Assembly (NCBI GenBank): GCA_050258575.1
Contig: JBLMYZ010000007.1
Coordinates: 1-18,512, forward strand
Direction of reading: 5' to 3'
DNA length: 18,512 nt
Source of the DNA: JAPUDS01 sp050258575
Lineage (GTDB): Bacteria > Patescibacteriota > Saccharimonadia > Saccharimonadales > Saccharimonadaceae
This document shows positions 6,546 to 13,824 of this stretch, piece by piece (the stretch's first letter is position 1; the number at the start of each line of letters is the position of its first letter). Both the position numbers and the translations under genes were made by a program. The notes under the pieces are model-generated. The model saw only the letters and a list, made by a program, of their open reading frames with translations, did not search any database and had not been told where the DNA came from.

Positions 6546-7970
6546 CTAGCGGTTCCACACAGTTCGAGCTGGCGTGTCGTTGAGAGAGATTCCTTGCGAG
6601 AGCAGTTCGTCGCGAATCGCGTCCGATGTGGCCCAGTCTTTGTTGTCGCGTGCTCGTTGACGTTCGACGATACGCTGTTTTTGCGCATCGCTAATATCTG
6701 GAGTTGCCGCGAGTAGCCGCAAACCGAGCGTGTCGTCGATCCATTCTAGCAGCGACTGGAGTGCGGTTTTTTGCAGCGTGTCGACCGAAGCTTTTTCAAT
6801 TTCGTCAAACGCTCGTTCAACCACAACCAGCGCTTCTGGAGTGTTTAGGTCGTTTTCTAGCGCCTCCATAGCGGCGTGGGGGGCGGCAAGTACGCGCCCG
6901 TTAACGTCATGCTGCGTGTCTTTGGTGTCGTCATTTTCTAGCGTGTCGTGTATTTGCCAGCGGAGTTCCGCGACATGTTGCCAGCGTTTTAGTCGAGTTG
7001 CGGCTGCGGCAAGGTTCTTCCAGGTAAAGTTTGTCTCTGTCCGGTAGTGGCTCTGGAGGATAAACATTCGAAAATCCATGGCGCTAAATCCGCGGTCAGC
7101 GATATCGTCAAGCGTGTAGCTGTTGCCAAGACTTTTACTCAGTTTTGTGCCGTTTGACAACAAATGGTTGCAGTGTAGCCAGTAGCGAGCGAAAGGTTGG
7201 CCGGTCGCCGCCTCGCTCTGAGCGATCTCGTTGGTATGATGCACCGGTATGTGGTCGATACCGCCAGTGTGGATGTCGAGTGTCGTACCGAGATAATGCA
7301 GCGCCATCGCTGAACACTCGAGGTGCCAGCCAGGAATACCCTTGCCCCACGGGCTGTCCCACTCCATGGTGCGAGTTTGGTCGGCCGGTGTTAGCCGCCA
7401 GAGGACAAAATCGGCAATATTTCGCTTGCCGCTGTTGAACTCGACTCTTGCGCCAGCTTTTTGCGCCTCTAGGTCAAGCCGCGCAAAGTCAGCGTACGTA
7501 GGAAACTTACTTGTGTCAAAATACACCCCTTCATCGAGAATGTAGGTGTAACCTTTTGCTTCTAGCTGTTGCAAAAGTGCTATCTGTAGGTCAATATGCT
7601 CCGTTGCGCGCGCCAGCGTCTCTGGCGGAAGCAGGTTAAGCGCCGTCATGCCCTCGAGGAAACGGTTGGTGTAGCGTTCGGCTACCTCCCACTCGCTGAG
7701 ACCCTCTTGACGAGCGCCTTTACTCATCTTGTCCTCGCCTTCGTCGGCGTCGCTTGTCAGGTGTCCGACGTCGGTGATATTCATCACACGGTTGACGCTA
7801 TACCCAACGCTTTTTAACGTCCGCACTAGTGTATCCCAGCGGATATAGGCTACCCAGTTACCGATCTGCGGCTCGCTGTAGACCGTCGGCCCGCAGGTAT
7901 AGAGCGTTACTGTCTCGCCCTGCGGCGTAAACGGCTCGTCCTGTCTCGTGAGAGTGTTGTGTAGTTTCAT
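6546..7970 (-). CDS. cysS: Cysteinyl-tRNA synthetase
   Basis: A 474-residue class I synthetase that charges tRNA-Cys. The N-terminus carries YTCGPTVY (Cys26 of the zinc site). The second zinc segment is WHLECSAMALHYLG and the third is HHTNEIAQSE, so the Cys/Cys/His/Glu site is intact. KLSKS is the KMSKS-loop equivalent. The HIGH signature reads QIGN (residues 35-38): the first His, normally essential for ATP binding, is Gln. The C-terminal part carries the DALR-type helical region and ends in the usual WNDLKD-like segment (DNKDWATSDAIRDELL). It is the last gene of a DHH-cysS operon. Its ATG directly follows the stop codon of the DHH gene, so translation is probably coupled. Confidence 0.95.
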   Translation of the reverse strand: MKLHNTLTRQDEPFTPQGETVTLYTCGPTVYSEPQIGNWVAYIRWDTLVRTLKSVGYSVNRVMNITDVGHLTSDADEGEDKMSKGARQEGLSEWEVAERYTNRFLEGMTALNLLPPETLARATEHIDLQIALLQQLEAKGYTYILDEGVYFDTSKFPTYADFARLDLEAQKAGARVEFNSGKRNIADFVLWRLTPADQTRTMEWDSPWGKGIPGWHLECSAMALHYLGTTLDIHTGGIDHIPVHHTNEIAQSEAATGQPFARYWLHCNHLLSNGTKLSKSLGNSYTLDDIADRGFSAMDFRMFILQSHYRTETNFTWKNLAAAATRLKRWQHVAELRWQIHDTLENDDTKDTQHDVNGRVLAAPHAAMEALENDLNTPEALVVVERAFDEIEKASVDTLQKTALQSLLEWIDDTLGLRLLAATPDISDAQKQRIVERQRARDNKDWATSDAIRDELLSQGISLNDTPARTVWNR

Positions 7971-8969
7971 CTATGCCTTTCGTGTGATAGTATCGCAAGC
8001 TTTGACGAGTTCATCCAGTGTCGTGTCGTAGTGTTCGTAGATCTTAAACCCAGCCGCGTAGCTGTGGCCGCCGCCGCCAAAGTAGCCGGCAACTTGGTCG
8101 GCAACTGGCGTGTTACTGCGGATTTTGCCGGTCAGTTTGCCGTCGGGGTAGGTTTTTATCGCCACAGCAACCTCGACGCCTTCTACTAGACGCATTTCGT
8201 CAAGTACAAGGACGCTCGGGTTGTATTTGTCAGAATATTTTTCGATATCTTCCCATGGGATGTGAACGGTAGCAAGCTTGCCATCGAGGTAGTACTCGAC
8301 CCGCCCGATAAGTTCGCCTTTGTAGGCCAATATGTCAGCAGGTTTTTTCATAAACTCACGGCGTTTTTCTTCGAGATGGGAAGGGTTTGCGCCCAGCTGG
8401 ACGAGTTTTGTTGCTGTTTCGTACTGCCGCGCGCCAACAGCGTGTGTGGTAAGGCCGAGTGTGTCGGCCTGGAGTGACGCGAACAGCGCGCTTGCAGCTT
8501 CGGCTGACACTGGCCAGTTGAAGGTTGCGGCGATATCGAGCACGAGCTCGCTGGTTGCCGCGGCCGACTCGTCCATGACAAGTTCGTGTGGAAACGTCAG
8601 CGAGTCGGCGTCGCCTTCTTCGCCGCCTTCGTTGTGGTGGTCGAGGACAAGCACAGGGTGTGTTTCGGCAAAATGTCGAAAACCTGGCGTCTCGACCGCT
8701 TTGACGAGCAGCGCTTCGGCGCAGGTATCGACGATGATACCGAGGTCGTACTTCCCTGTCCAGTCGCCCGACACCCTGTCCCAACCGTCAATATAGCGCA
8801 GGTACTTTGGCATATCTATGGCACAAAACATCGTCACCTCTTTGCCGAGATCGCTCAAAATATGCTCCAACGCAATCGCCGTACCCAAACTATCTCCGTC
8901 TGGATTTTCCGGCTGGATTATGACGATTAGCTCAGCGTCATCCACTCTTGTTTTTATGGCTTCATACAT
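7971..8969 (-). CDS. DHH-family phosphoesterase (NrnA/RecJ-like)
   Basis: A 332-residue protein of the DHH/DHHA1 family, which includes nanoRNases and c-di-AMP or pAp phosphatases that use Mn2+. Motif I is PENPDGDSLG (residues 20-29), where the usual first His is Pro20. Motif II is GIIVDTC, motif III is VLDHHNEGG near residue 110, and the C-terminal DHHA1 signature is GGGGHSYAAGFKI. The overall length fits NrnA-type proteins. It is the first gene of the operon with cysS. The start at 8969 is set by an extended TGCTATACT box 6 nt upstream and the lack of a Shine-Dalgarno. The substrate is inferred only from the family; loss of the motif I His may alter metal binding. Confidence 0.85.
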   Translation of the reverse strand: MYEAIKTRVDDAELIVIIQPENPDGDSLGTAIALEHILSDLGKEVTMFCAIDMPKYLRYIDGWDRVSGDWTGKYDLGIIVDTCAEALLVKAVETPGFRHFAETHPVLVLDHHNEGGEEGDADSLTFPHELVMDESAAATSELVLDIAATFNWPVSAEAASALFASLQADTLGLTTHAVGARQYETATKLVQLGANPSHLEEKRREFMKKPADILAYKGELIGRVEYYLDGKLATVHIPWEDIEKYSDKYNPSVLVLDEMRLVEGVEVAVAIKTYPDGKLTGKIRSNTPVADQVAGYFGGGGHSYAAGFKIYEHYDTTLDELVKACDTITRKA

Positions 8970-8975
8970 CTTATA

Positions 8976-8981
8976 AGTATA
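8976..8981 (-). promoter_or_regulatory. Extended -10 box of the DHH-cysS operon, leaderless
   Basis: Minus strand TGCTATACT with TATACT at 8981-8976, then 6 nt to the ATG at 8969. The -35 region is poor, which is typical where the TGn extension is present. No Shine-Dalgarno. Confidence 0.6.
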
Positions 8982-9022
8982 GCAGTAGAAGAGAGATTTT
9001 GGATTGTAGATTTTAGCAAAAG

Positions 9023-9051
9023 TTGCATAGAAGTAGAAAATATGTTATAAT
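9023..9051 (+). promoter_or_regulatory. Strong promoter of the 9058-9563 RNA region
   Basis: TTGCAT at 9023-9028, a 17-bp spacer and a perfect TATAAT at 9046-9051. Transcription would start near 9058. Unlike most promoters in this window, it is followed by a long leader (about 85 nt) with a real Shine-Dalgarno. Confidence 0.7.
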
Positions 9052-9142
9052 TAAAAAATTGGGTCCGTTTCAACCCGAAACGGCGAGCTTGTCCCACTCG
9101 TTTGAGCCACCCGCTCACGGGTGGAGATGAAAGGCAGGAGAA

Positions 9143-9458
9143 ATGACACAGATGTATCGCACTAAAGATGTGCTCTTGGATCTCAAGAGTACAATCGATG
9201 CTGAGCCTGAAGACACCAAAGCTGTACTCAGCCTGACTTGTTGAGAATGCACGGGTCCATGGCTACGACTACCTCGCGGACGACCTCGAGCGACACCTTC
9301 AACAAGTGGCTTCGGCTGCAACGCTTAACAACGCGCATGTGCGTGACCCGTTTTCACTATCGTATACACGGCTCGGCGGTATAATCGCCGGTGCTGCAAC
9401 ATGGTTGCGAGCGCATGATGTGCCTAATGCCAAGGTGCTACTCATTATCAGCAGATAG
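9143..9458 (+). pseudogene. Small ORF of unknown family, interrupted by a +1 frameshift
   Basis: ATG 9143, preceded by GGCAGGAG, opens a frame that reads MTQMYRTKDVLLDLKST and continues to AVLSLTC, ending at TGA 9242-9244 (33 residues). The sense continues one base over as LVENARVHGYDYLADDLERH and on to PNAKVLLIISR, with TAG at 9456-9458. Skipping one base near 9233-9235 would give a protein of about 103 residues. The composition on both sides is protein-like and mostly helical. It could be a pseudogene, a sequencing error or a recoding site; I see no classical slippery motif. The start codon is inside the 15-nt inverted repeat described for the transcript. Confidence 0.5.
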
Positions 9459-9518
9459 GCGCATGACGGAACGCACAGTCCCTATTCCCTGCCGTGAGCT
9501 GGAATCATTTCTCCTGCC

Positions 9519-9563
9519 TCGCGAACAGAGTTTTTGAAACAATTTCGAAGATTCTGTTCGCGA
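9519..9563 (+). repeat. 21-bp hairpin with CAA loop
   Basis: Positions 9519-9539 pair with 9543-9563 around the loop CAA. Eighteen pairs are Watson-Crick and three are G.U or U.G in the plus-strand RNA; in the minus-strand RNA those three would be A/C mismatches. The outer 11 bp (TCGCGAACAGA/TCTGTTCGCGA) are perfect. There is no T-run after it, so it is not a standard intrinsic terminator, although it lies between converging units. Confidence 0.75.
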
Positions 9564-9583
9564 TAGTATAGTTACGACGTGAC

Positions 9584-10024
9584 TCAGGCTTCCCAATCAC
9601 GGATGACTTGCAGGGCGATTTCCTCATAGTCCTCGGCGTGTACTAACTCAATCGGCTTTTTCATAGCCGCATTGATTTGCCTTATGTCATGAGTACCTTC
9701 GAAGTGTTGCGGATCAAGCCGTTCCCGGGAAGCAGCATATACGATTTTCGGTATTGATGCCCACGAACTTGCACTCAGGCACATAAGACACGGCTCCATC
9801 GAGGAATAGAGTGTAGTATTTCTGAGCGAGCGTGAGCCAAGTTCTTTGCAGGCTCTGCGAATCGCTACCGTCTCGGCATGGCTTGTAGGGTCATGCAGCT
9901 CTTTGCCGTTACTTATACCTTCGGCGATGACAATGTCATTTTGCAGTATCACTGCACCTACAGGAAAGCCCCCGGCTTCGACAGATGTTTTTGAAAGTTC
10001 GATTGCTCTTAAGGGGCCGTTCAT
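9584..10024 (-). CDS. Nucleoside/base deaminase, CDA fold (GuaD/TadA-like)
   Basis: A 146-residue zinc deaminase. The catalytic motif is HAE at residues 49-51 (preceded by DPTS) and the second zinc motif is PCLMC at 78-82. The DPTSHAE context and the C-terminal region resemble guanine deaminase (GuaD) more than the tRNA adenosine deaminase TadA, whose N-rich start is missing. Substrate assignment therefore stays open between guanine, cytosine-type and tRNA adenosine. It is the last gene of the ybaB-recR operon: its ATG overlaps the recR stop codon by 4 bp (ATGA), so translation is coupled. Confidence 0.85.
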   Translation of the reverse strand: MNGPLRAIELSKTSVEAGGFPVGAVILQNDIVIAEGISNGKELHDPTSHAETVAIRRACKELGSRSLRNTTLYSSMEPCLMCLSASSWASIPKIVYAASRERLDPQHFEGTHDIRQINAAMKKPIELVHAEDYEEIALQVIRDWEA

Positions 10025-10626
10025 AGCTTTCTACGGCCTTCGAGAGCGTGAGTCAGGGTAATCATATCGGCGTATTCGAGGTCGACGCCGACGGGGATGC
10101 CGCGCGCCAGGCGCGTGACGGTGATATCGAGGCCGCTGTCCTGGATTTGCCGTTGTATGTAGAGTGCGGTCGACTCGCCCTCAACACTGGCGTTGGTGGC
10201 TAAAATCACTTCTTTGACACCGTCTTTTTTTATACGCGCAACCAGCTCTGATATATGCAGCTGCTCTGGCCCCACTCCGTCGATCGGGCTCATCGCACCG
10301 CCAAGCACGTGGTAGGTGCCGTGAAACTGCTTGGTTTTTTCGAGCGCGACTATGTCGAGTGGTTCCTCGACGACCGCAACGACAGTTTTGTCGCGCGCGG
10401 TGTCGCTGTAGAGCGGTGAGACTTCTTCGTCGGCGTCGATGAGCGCATAGGTAACCGGGCAGATTTTGACGTCGGTATGAATCTTGTCGAGAGCCTCAGA
10501 TAATTTTTCGCCAACTCGGTCATCGGCCCGAAACAAATAGTACGCATAGCGTTCAGCCGTGCGTGCGCCAACGCCGGGTAGCGCCCCAAGGGCGTCGATG
10601 AGGTTTTCTAAAGCTTTCGGCAACAT
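10021..10626 (-). CDS. recR: Recombination mediator RecR, zinc finger degenerate
   Basis: A 201-residue RecR, the DNA-clamp partner of RecO/RecF in loading RecA on gaps. The N-terminal helix-hairpin-helix reads ALPGVGARTAERYAYYLF (residues 15-32). The Toprim domain shows VVEEPLDIVALE and YHVLGGAMSPIDGVGPEQL, and the C-terminus has the LARGIPVGVDLEYAD block. The C4 zinc finger between them is degenerate: Cys56 is present, but the other three positions are Thr59, Ser70 and Tyr73. Length and the other domains are normal. It lies 7 nt after ybaB, the classical ybaB-recR pairing, and overlaps the deaminase gene. Both neighbours are read from the promoter at 10948-10953. Confidence 0.95.
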   Translation of the reverse strand: MLPKALENLIDALGALPGVGARTAERYAYYLFRADDRVGEKLSEALDKIHTDVKICPVTYALIDADEEVSPLYSDTARDKTVVAVVEEPLDIVALEKTKQFHGTYHVLGGAMSPIDGVGPEQLHISELVARIKKDGVKEVILATNASVEGESTALYIQRQIQDSGLDITVTRLARGIPVGVDLEYADMITLTHALEGRRKL

Positions 10627-10633
10627 AGTCGGT

Positions 10634-10921
10634 TTACTTGGTGAAGTTCCCTAGTGCCCCCATGTACGGTTTCATTTTTTCAGCAGCCAGTTCCTGGGCG
10701 CGTTGCAGTGCGTCGCGAACAGCGGCCTCAACCCAGCGCTCGAGCTCCTGGATATCGTCGACGTCGACGCGGCTTGGGTCAATCGTCACTTTCTTCAGTT
10801 TGAGTTCGCCGTTTACTTGCACAATAACTGCATCATCACCGGCTGACACCTCAACGATCTCGTTGGCAAGTTCTTTCTGTACTTTTTTCAGCTGCATGAC
10901 CATTTTGGCTTGATCGAACAT
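10634..10921 (-). CDS. ybaB: YbaB/EbfC nucleoid-associated protein
   Basis: A 95-residue YbaB/EbfC protein, a small DNA-binding dimer that commonly lies between dnaX and recR. The family pattern is seen in the N-terminal helix with QLKKVQKELAN, the central beta strands with VQVNGELKLKKVTIDP and the C-terminal helix (VRDALQRAQELAAEKM). It starts with a strong Shine-Dalgarno (AAAGGAGG, ending 4 nt before the ATG) and is the first gene of the ybaB-recR-deaminase operon. Here dnaX lies 3 kb upstream, separated by dnaB and a glycosyltransferase. Confidence 0.92.
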   Translation of the reverse strand: MFDQAKMVMQLKKVQKELANEIVEVSAGDDAVIVQVNGELKLKKVTIDPSRVDVDDIQELERWVEAAVRDALQRAQELAAEKMKPYMGALGNFTK

Positions 10922-10947
10922 AGTCCTCCTTTATTTAGCCACGGACA

Positions 10948-10953
10948 ATTATA
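10948..10953 (-). promoter_or_regulatory. -10 box of the ybaB-recR-deaminase operon
   Basis: Perfect TATAAT on the minus strand (10953-10948), 26 nt before the ATG of ybaB, leaving room for a leader with an AAAGGAGG Shine-Dalgarno. The -35 region is weak. Confidence 0.55.
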
Positions 10954-10977
10954 TCGAGAAAGCCGCTGAAATACCAC

Positions 10978-12435
10978 CTACGGTCGGTAAACACGCAGCA
11001 CCACACTGTTTTGTTTTGTGAATGTGACAAAAATCCGCGACGGTGCTTTGTCGTATGCCGAGGCAACGTTCGGCAGGACAAGCGTTGGCTGGCTGATGGT
11101 TTGCGGCGCGGTGCTCGTGACACTGACGTTTGGGTAGGATCGTGTCAAAATACCGTAAAAATCAGCTGTCTCGACATCTGTAACGAGTGTCATTGGACGA
11201 TTTCCTTCTATAACAATCGAGCGTTTTACGGCGGACAGCGACGCGCTGTAGGCCGGCGAGTCAACATAGCGAAGCGTGTGAAAATAATGCGACAAGTTGC
11301 CGGTCGTAATGCCAATAAACAGTACCGACAGTGTTGCCAGCCCCGCCAGTCGCGCGTAAGGGTTGCGCGGAAACAGCTCATACCACTCGTTGATAAGTGT
11401 GCGAATACCGTTGGCTAGCAGCATAAGTACCGGCATGAGCACGACGGCATAACTCTGACTCACGAGCAGTGCCACGACGACGCTTATCCCAAACCAGGTC
11501 AAAATAGCGTACGACTGTGCGGTGTGGTGGTTGCGTACCAGCTGCATGAAACCGAGCAGCATGAGTACCACAGAAGCCACGTTGAACGCTGGAGTGATGT
11601 ACGTTCCAGCGAGCGTGCTGGTTGAAAAATTGCCATACAGATAGATCGCATGCAACAGATTTTCAACAATCCGCTGCGGTGACAGTGTCGTGTGGTCAAG
11701 CCCGGTGAGGGTATAGAACATGGTTGGCATATGAGCGAGCGCCACGAGTAGCGGCGCGATAAGCGCGATAAAAATAACTGTCAAAAGCAGCAGCCGGACT
11801 CGCTTGACGTGGCGTAGCCGCGAGCGAACGTGCGGGTGAAAGATCCCGCCGACAACAAACGCCAGGAACGAGTAAATCCCGAACGGGGTATACAAAAGTC
11901 CAGCAGTGGCAACGACGAGCAGCAATTTCCAGCGAAAGCCTTTTTCGCGGTTAATCAAAAACCGCACGCCGGCAAACAAAAACAAAATCGTCCAAAACGG
12001 CAGTATGATATCTGGCGCACCGGTGCGCAGCATAGAAATAAACGGGATAGTTGACGCCGTAACAAGCGTGGCGATAACCGCAGTGCTTTTTTTGAACCAG
12101 TGGCGGATCGTCAACCAAAACAGCAACAACGTTAGCACGCCGATCGCGATTGACGGTAGCACTAGCGACAACCGGGACAACCCGAGCGCACTGATGGAGA
12201 GTTTTTGCAGTACATGATACGGCGCGTTGATGAGCCAGTCATACTGCGGCAGTTTCAGAGAAATATCTGTGCTTTGCACCGCGCTTTGCATTTCTGCCTG
12301 CGAGATACCGTTTGGCAGCGAGTTGATGTCGACGAGCAACGTCACTAGTACAATCAGCACGATCGCACCGTATCCGATCACAAACCGGAAGTTATACAGC
12401 GACGCTTGTTTGAGCCATGAAAAACGCTGGGTCAT
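10978..12435 (-). CDS. GT-C fold membrane glycosyltransferase (ArnT/PMT-like)
   Basis: A 485-residue polytopic membrane protein. After a short cytoplasmic N-terminus, the first helix is at residues about 17-37, followed by a periplasmic-type loop with NGISQAEMQ, the place of the acidic catalytic residue of GT-C enzymes (here Glu). Around ten further hydrophobic segments follow, and the C-terminal 100 residues are soluble and beta-rich. The pattern is that of family 39/83 lipid-linked sugar transferases, which use a polyprenyl-phosphate sugar on the outer face of the membrane. The acceptor is unknown. The gene begins 41 bp after dnaB. A TATAAT at 12446-12451 gives it its own nearly leaderless promoter (10 nt to ATG). 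Confidence 0.75.
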   Translation of the reverse strand: MTQRFSWLKQASLYNFRFVIGYGAIVLIVLVTLLVDINSLPNGISQAEMQSAVQSTDISLKLPQYDWLINAPYHVLQKLSISALGLSRLSLVLPSIAIGVLTLLLFWLTIRHWFKKSTAVIATLVTASTIPFISMLRTGAPDIILPFWTILFLFAGVRFLINREKGFRWKLLLVVATAGLLYTPFGIYSFLAFVVGGIFHPHVRSRLRHVKRVRLLLLTVIFIALIAPLLVALAHMPTMFYTLTGLDHTTLSPQRIVENLLHAIYLYGNFSTSTLAGTYITPAFNVASVVLMLLGFMQLVRNHHTAQSYAILTWFGISVVVALLVSQSYAVVLMPVLMLLANGIRTLINEWYELFPRNPYARLAGLATLSVLFIGITTGNLSHYFHTLRYVDSPAYSASLSAVKRSIVIEGNRPMTLVTDVETADFYGILTRSYPNVSVTSTAPQTISQPTLVLPNVASAYDKAPSRIFVTFTKQNSVVLRVYRP

Positions 12436-12445
12436 ATCTCGTCAT

Positions 12446-12451
12446 ATTATA
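12446..12451 (-). promoter_or_regulatory. -10 box of the glycosyltransferase gene
   Basis: TATAAT on the minus strand (12451-12446) lies 10 nt before the ATG at 12435, implying a leader of only about 3-4 nt. There is no Shine-Dalgarno. It sits between the dnaB stop and this gene. Confidence 0.5.
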
Positions 12452-12476
12452 CGCAAAAACACGCGCAAGCGGTAGT

Positions 12477-13823
12477 TTAGTCGCGTTTCTTTTCGAGCGA
12501 CATAAACTTGAGCCGTTCTGGGTGGAAGTACAGCTCAATCCGTCCGGTCGGACCGTTTCGGTGTTTGGCGATGATAAGGTCGGTGATGTGTTGGCGATCG
12601 GTCTCGGGGTTGTAGTAGTCCTCGCGGTAAATAAACATGACGATGTCGGCGTCTTGTTCGATCGAACCAGACTCGCGTAGGTCGGCAAGTTGCGGGATCT
12701 GCGGGTTACGCGACTCAACAGAACGTGACAACTGGCTCAGTGCAACAACAGGAACGTTTAACTCGCGGGCGATCAGTTTGAGACCGCGCGAGATTTCCGA
12801 CACTTCCTGGACACGGTTATCGCCGTAGCTTTTCGCAGTGCCTTGCATGAGCTGCAAGTAGTCGACAATAATCAGCCCGAGCGGCTGGTTGTGTGCCACG
12901 CGGCGGGCTTTGGTACGCATCTCGAGGACAGACAGCCCTGGGGTATCGTCGATATAGATCGGTGCTTCAGCCATCTCGCCCATAGCGTTGGATAGTTTTT
13001 CAAAATCATCATCGGTCAAGTTGCCGGTTCGGATATTCCAGGCGTCGACGCCAGCAGCTTCGGCCAGCATACGGTCAGTCAGCTGCTCCTTGCTCATCTC
13101 GAGACTGAAAAACAGCACCGCTTGCTGCTCGCGCGTCGCCAAACTGTACGCCAGGTTGCTGACAAGCGCCGACTTGCCCATCGCTGGGCGCGCCGCCAAG
13201 ATGATCAGATCTGAGCGTTGTAGACCGGCCGTCATATTGTCGAGGTCGCGCCAACCGGTCGTGAGGCCGCGTAGTTTGCCTTTTTCGCGGTGCAACTCCT
13301 CGATACGGTCAAAACTTTCTGTCAGGATCTGCTCGAGACTGACGAGGTCTTGTTTAACGTTGGTGTCTGACACCGAAAACAGCTCGGTTTCGGCCACTTC
13401 TAGGACTTCTTGGACGTTTTTCTCCTCATCAAAACTCATGGCCGTGATATCGCTGCCAGCTTTGATTAGGCGGCGGCGGATGGCTTTTTGGGCAATAATA
13501 TCGGCGTATGCTTCGGCGTGCGCCGCGGTTGGTACGTAGTTCGTGAGTTCTGTGAGATACGCGGAGCCGCCGACCAGCTCGAGCTCGTCTTTCTTTGTTA
13601 GTTCGTCGCTCAGCGTCAAGAGGTCGACTGGCCGGTGGCGCTCGTAGAGCCGAAACATGGCAGAAAATACCGTTTCGTGGCGTTTTTCATAAAAATCTTG
13701 CGGTTTTAGTTTGTCGCTGATATTTGCCAGCACCTCGTCATCGATCAAAATCGCACCGAGCAAACTCATCTCGGCGTCGAGACTGTGGGGCGGGATTTTT
13801 GCGTCGGGTTTTTTGTCGGCCAT
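12477..13823 (-). CDS. dnaB: Replicative DNA helicase DnaB
   Basis: A 448-residue RecA-fold hexameric helicase that unwinds the fork. The N-terminal domain begins PPHSLDAEMSLLGAIL. The linker precedes GLTTGWRDLDNMTAGLQ. Walker A is ARPAMGKSA (residues 211-219), Walker B lies in GLIIVDYLQLM, and the Arg-finger region is ESGSIEQDADIVMFIYRED. No intein interrupts it. The start at 13823 (MADKKPD) is chosen over an ATG at 13850 because the latter lies inside dnaX. The dnaX stop TAA is separated from this ATG by one base, so translation is probably coupled. No clear Shine-Dalgarno is present nearby. Confidence 0.95.
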   Translation of the reverse strand: MADKKPDAKIPPHSLDAEMSLLGAILIDDEVLANISDKLKPQDFYEKRHETVFSAMFRLYERHRPVDLLTLSDELTKKDELELVGGSAYLTELTNYVPTAAHAEAYADIIAQKAIRRRLIKAGSDITAMSFDEEKNVQEVLEVAETELFSVSDTNVKQDLVSLEQILTESFDRIEELHREKGKLRGLTTGWRDLDNMTAGLQRSDLIILAARPAMGKSALVSNLAYSLATREQQAVLFFSLEMSKEQLTDRMLAEAAGVDAWNIRTGNLTDDDFEKLSNAMGEMAEAPIYIDDTPGLSVLEMRTKARRVAHNQPLGLIIVDYLQLMQGTAKSYGDNRVQEVSEISRGLKLIARELNVPVVALSQLSRSVESRNPQIPQLADLRESGSIEQDADIVMFIYREDYYNPETDRQHITDLIIAKHRNGPTGRIELYFHPERLKFMSLEKKRD

Positions 13824-13824
13824 G

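Larger units (their letters stand above)
9058..9563 (+). ncRNA. Predicted structured transcript with sequestered start site
   Basis: The transcript expected from the 9046 promoter has several strong folds. In the leader, CCGTTTC (9065-9071) pairs with GAAACGG (9077-9083), and CCACCCG (9107-9113) pairs with CGGGTGG (9118-9124), just upstream of the Shine-Dalgarno. The 15 bases holding the Shine-Dalgarno and ATG (9132-9146) are perfectly complementary to 9505-9519. A 21-bp hairpin follows at once (9519-9563). The layout resembles a folded-back mRNA whose 3' end blocks its start site, or a non-coding RNA closed by its ends. It does not show the conserved cores of RNase P RNA or tmRNA. The family is not recognised and the boundaries are approximate. 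Confidence 0.5.

Noticed and set aside
9058..9563. RNase P RNA or tmRNA
   Set aside because: The conserved core sequences of both RNAs and a tRNA-like end are missing.
12988..13539. 183-codon open frame opposite dnaB
   Set aside because: It is Ser/Arg-rich and lies fully antisense to conserved DnaB motifs, so it is a shadow of that gene.
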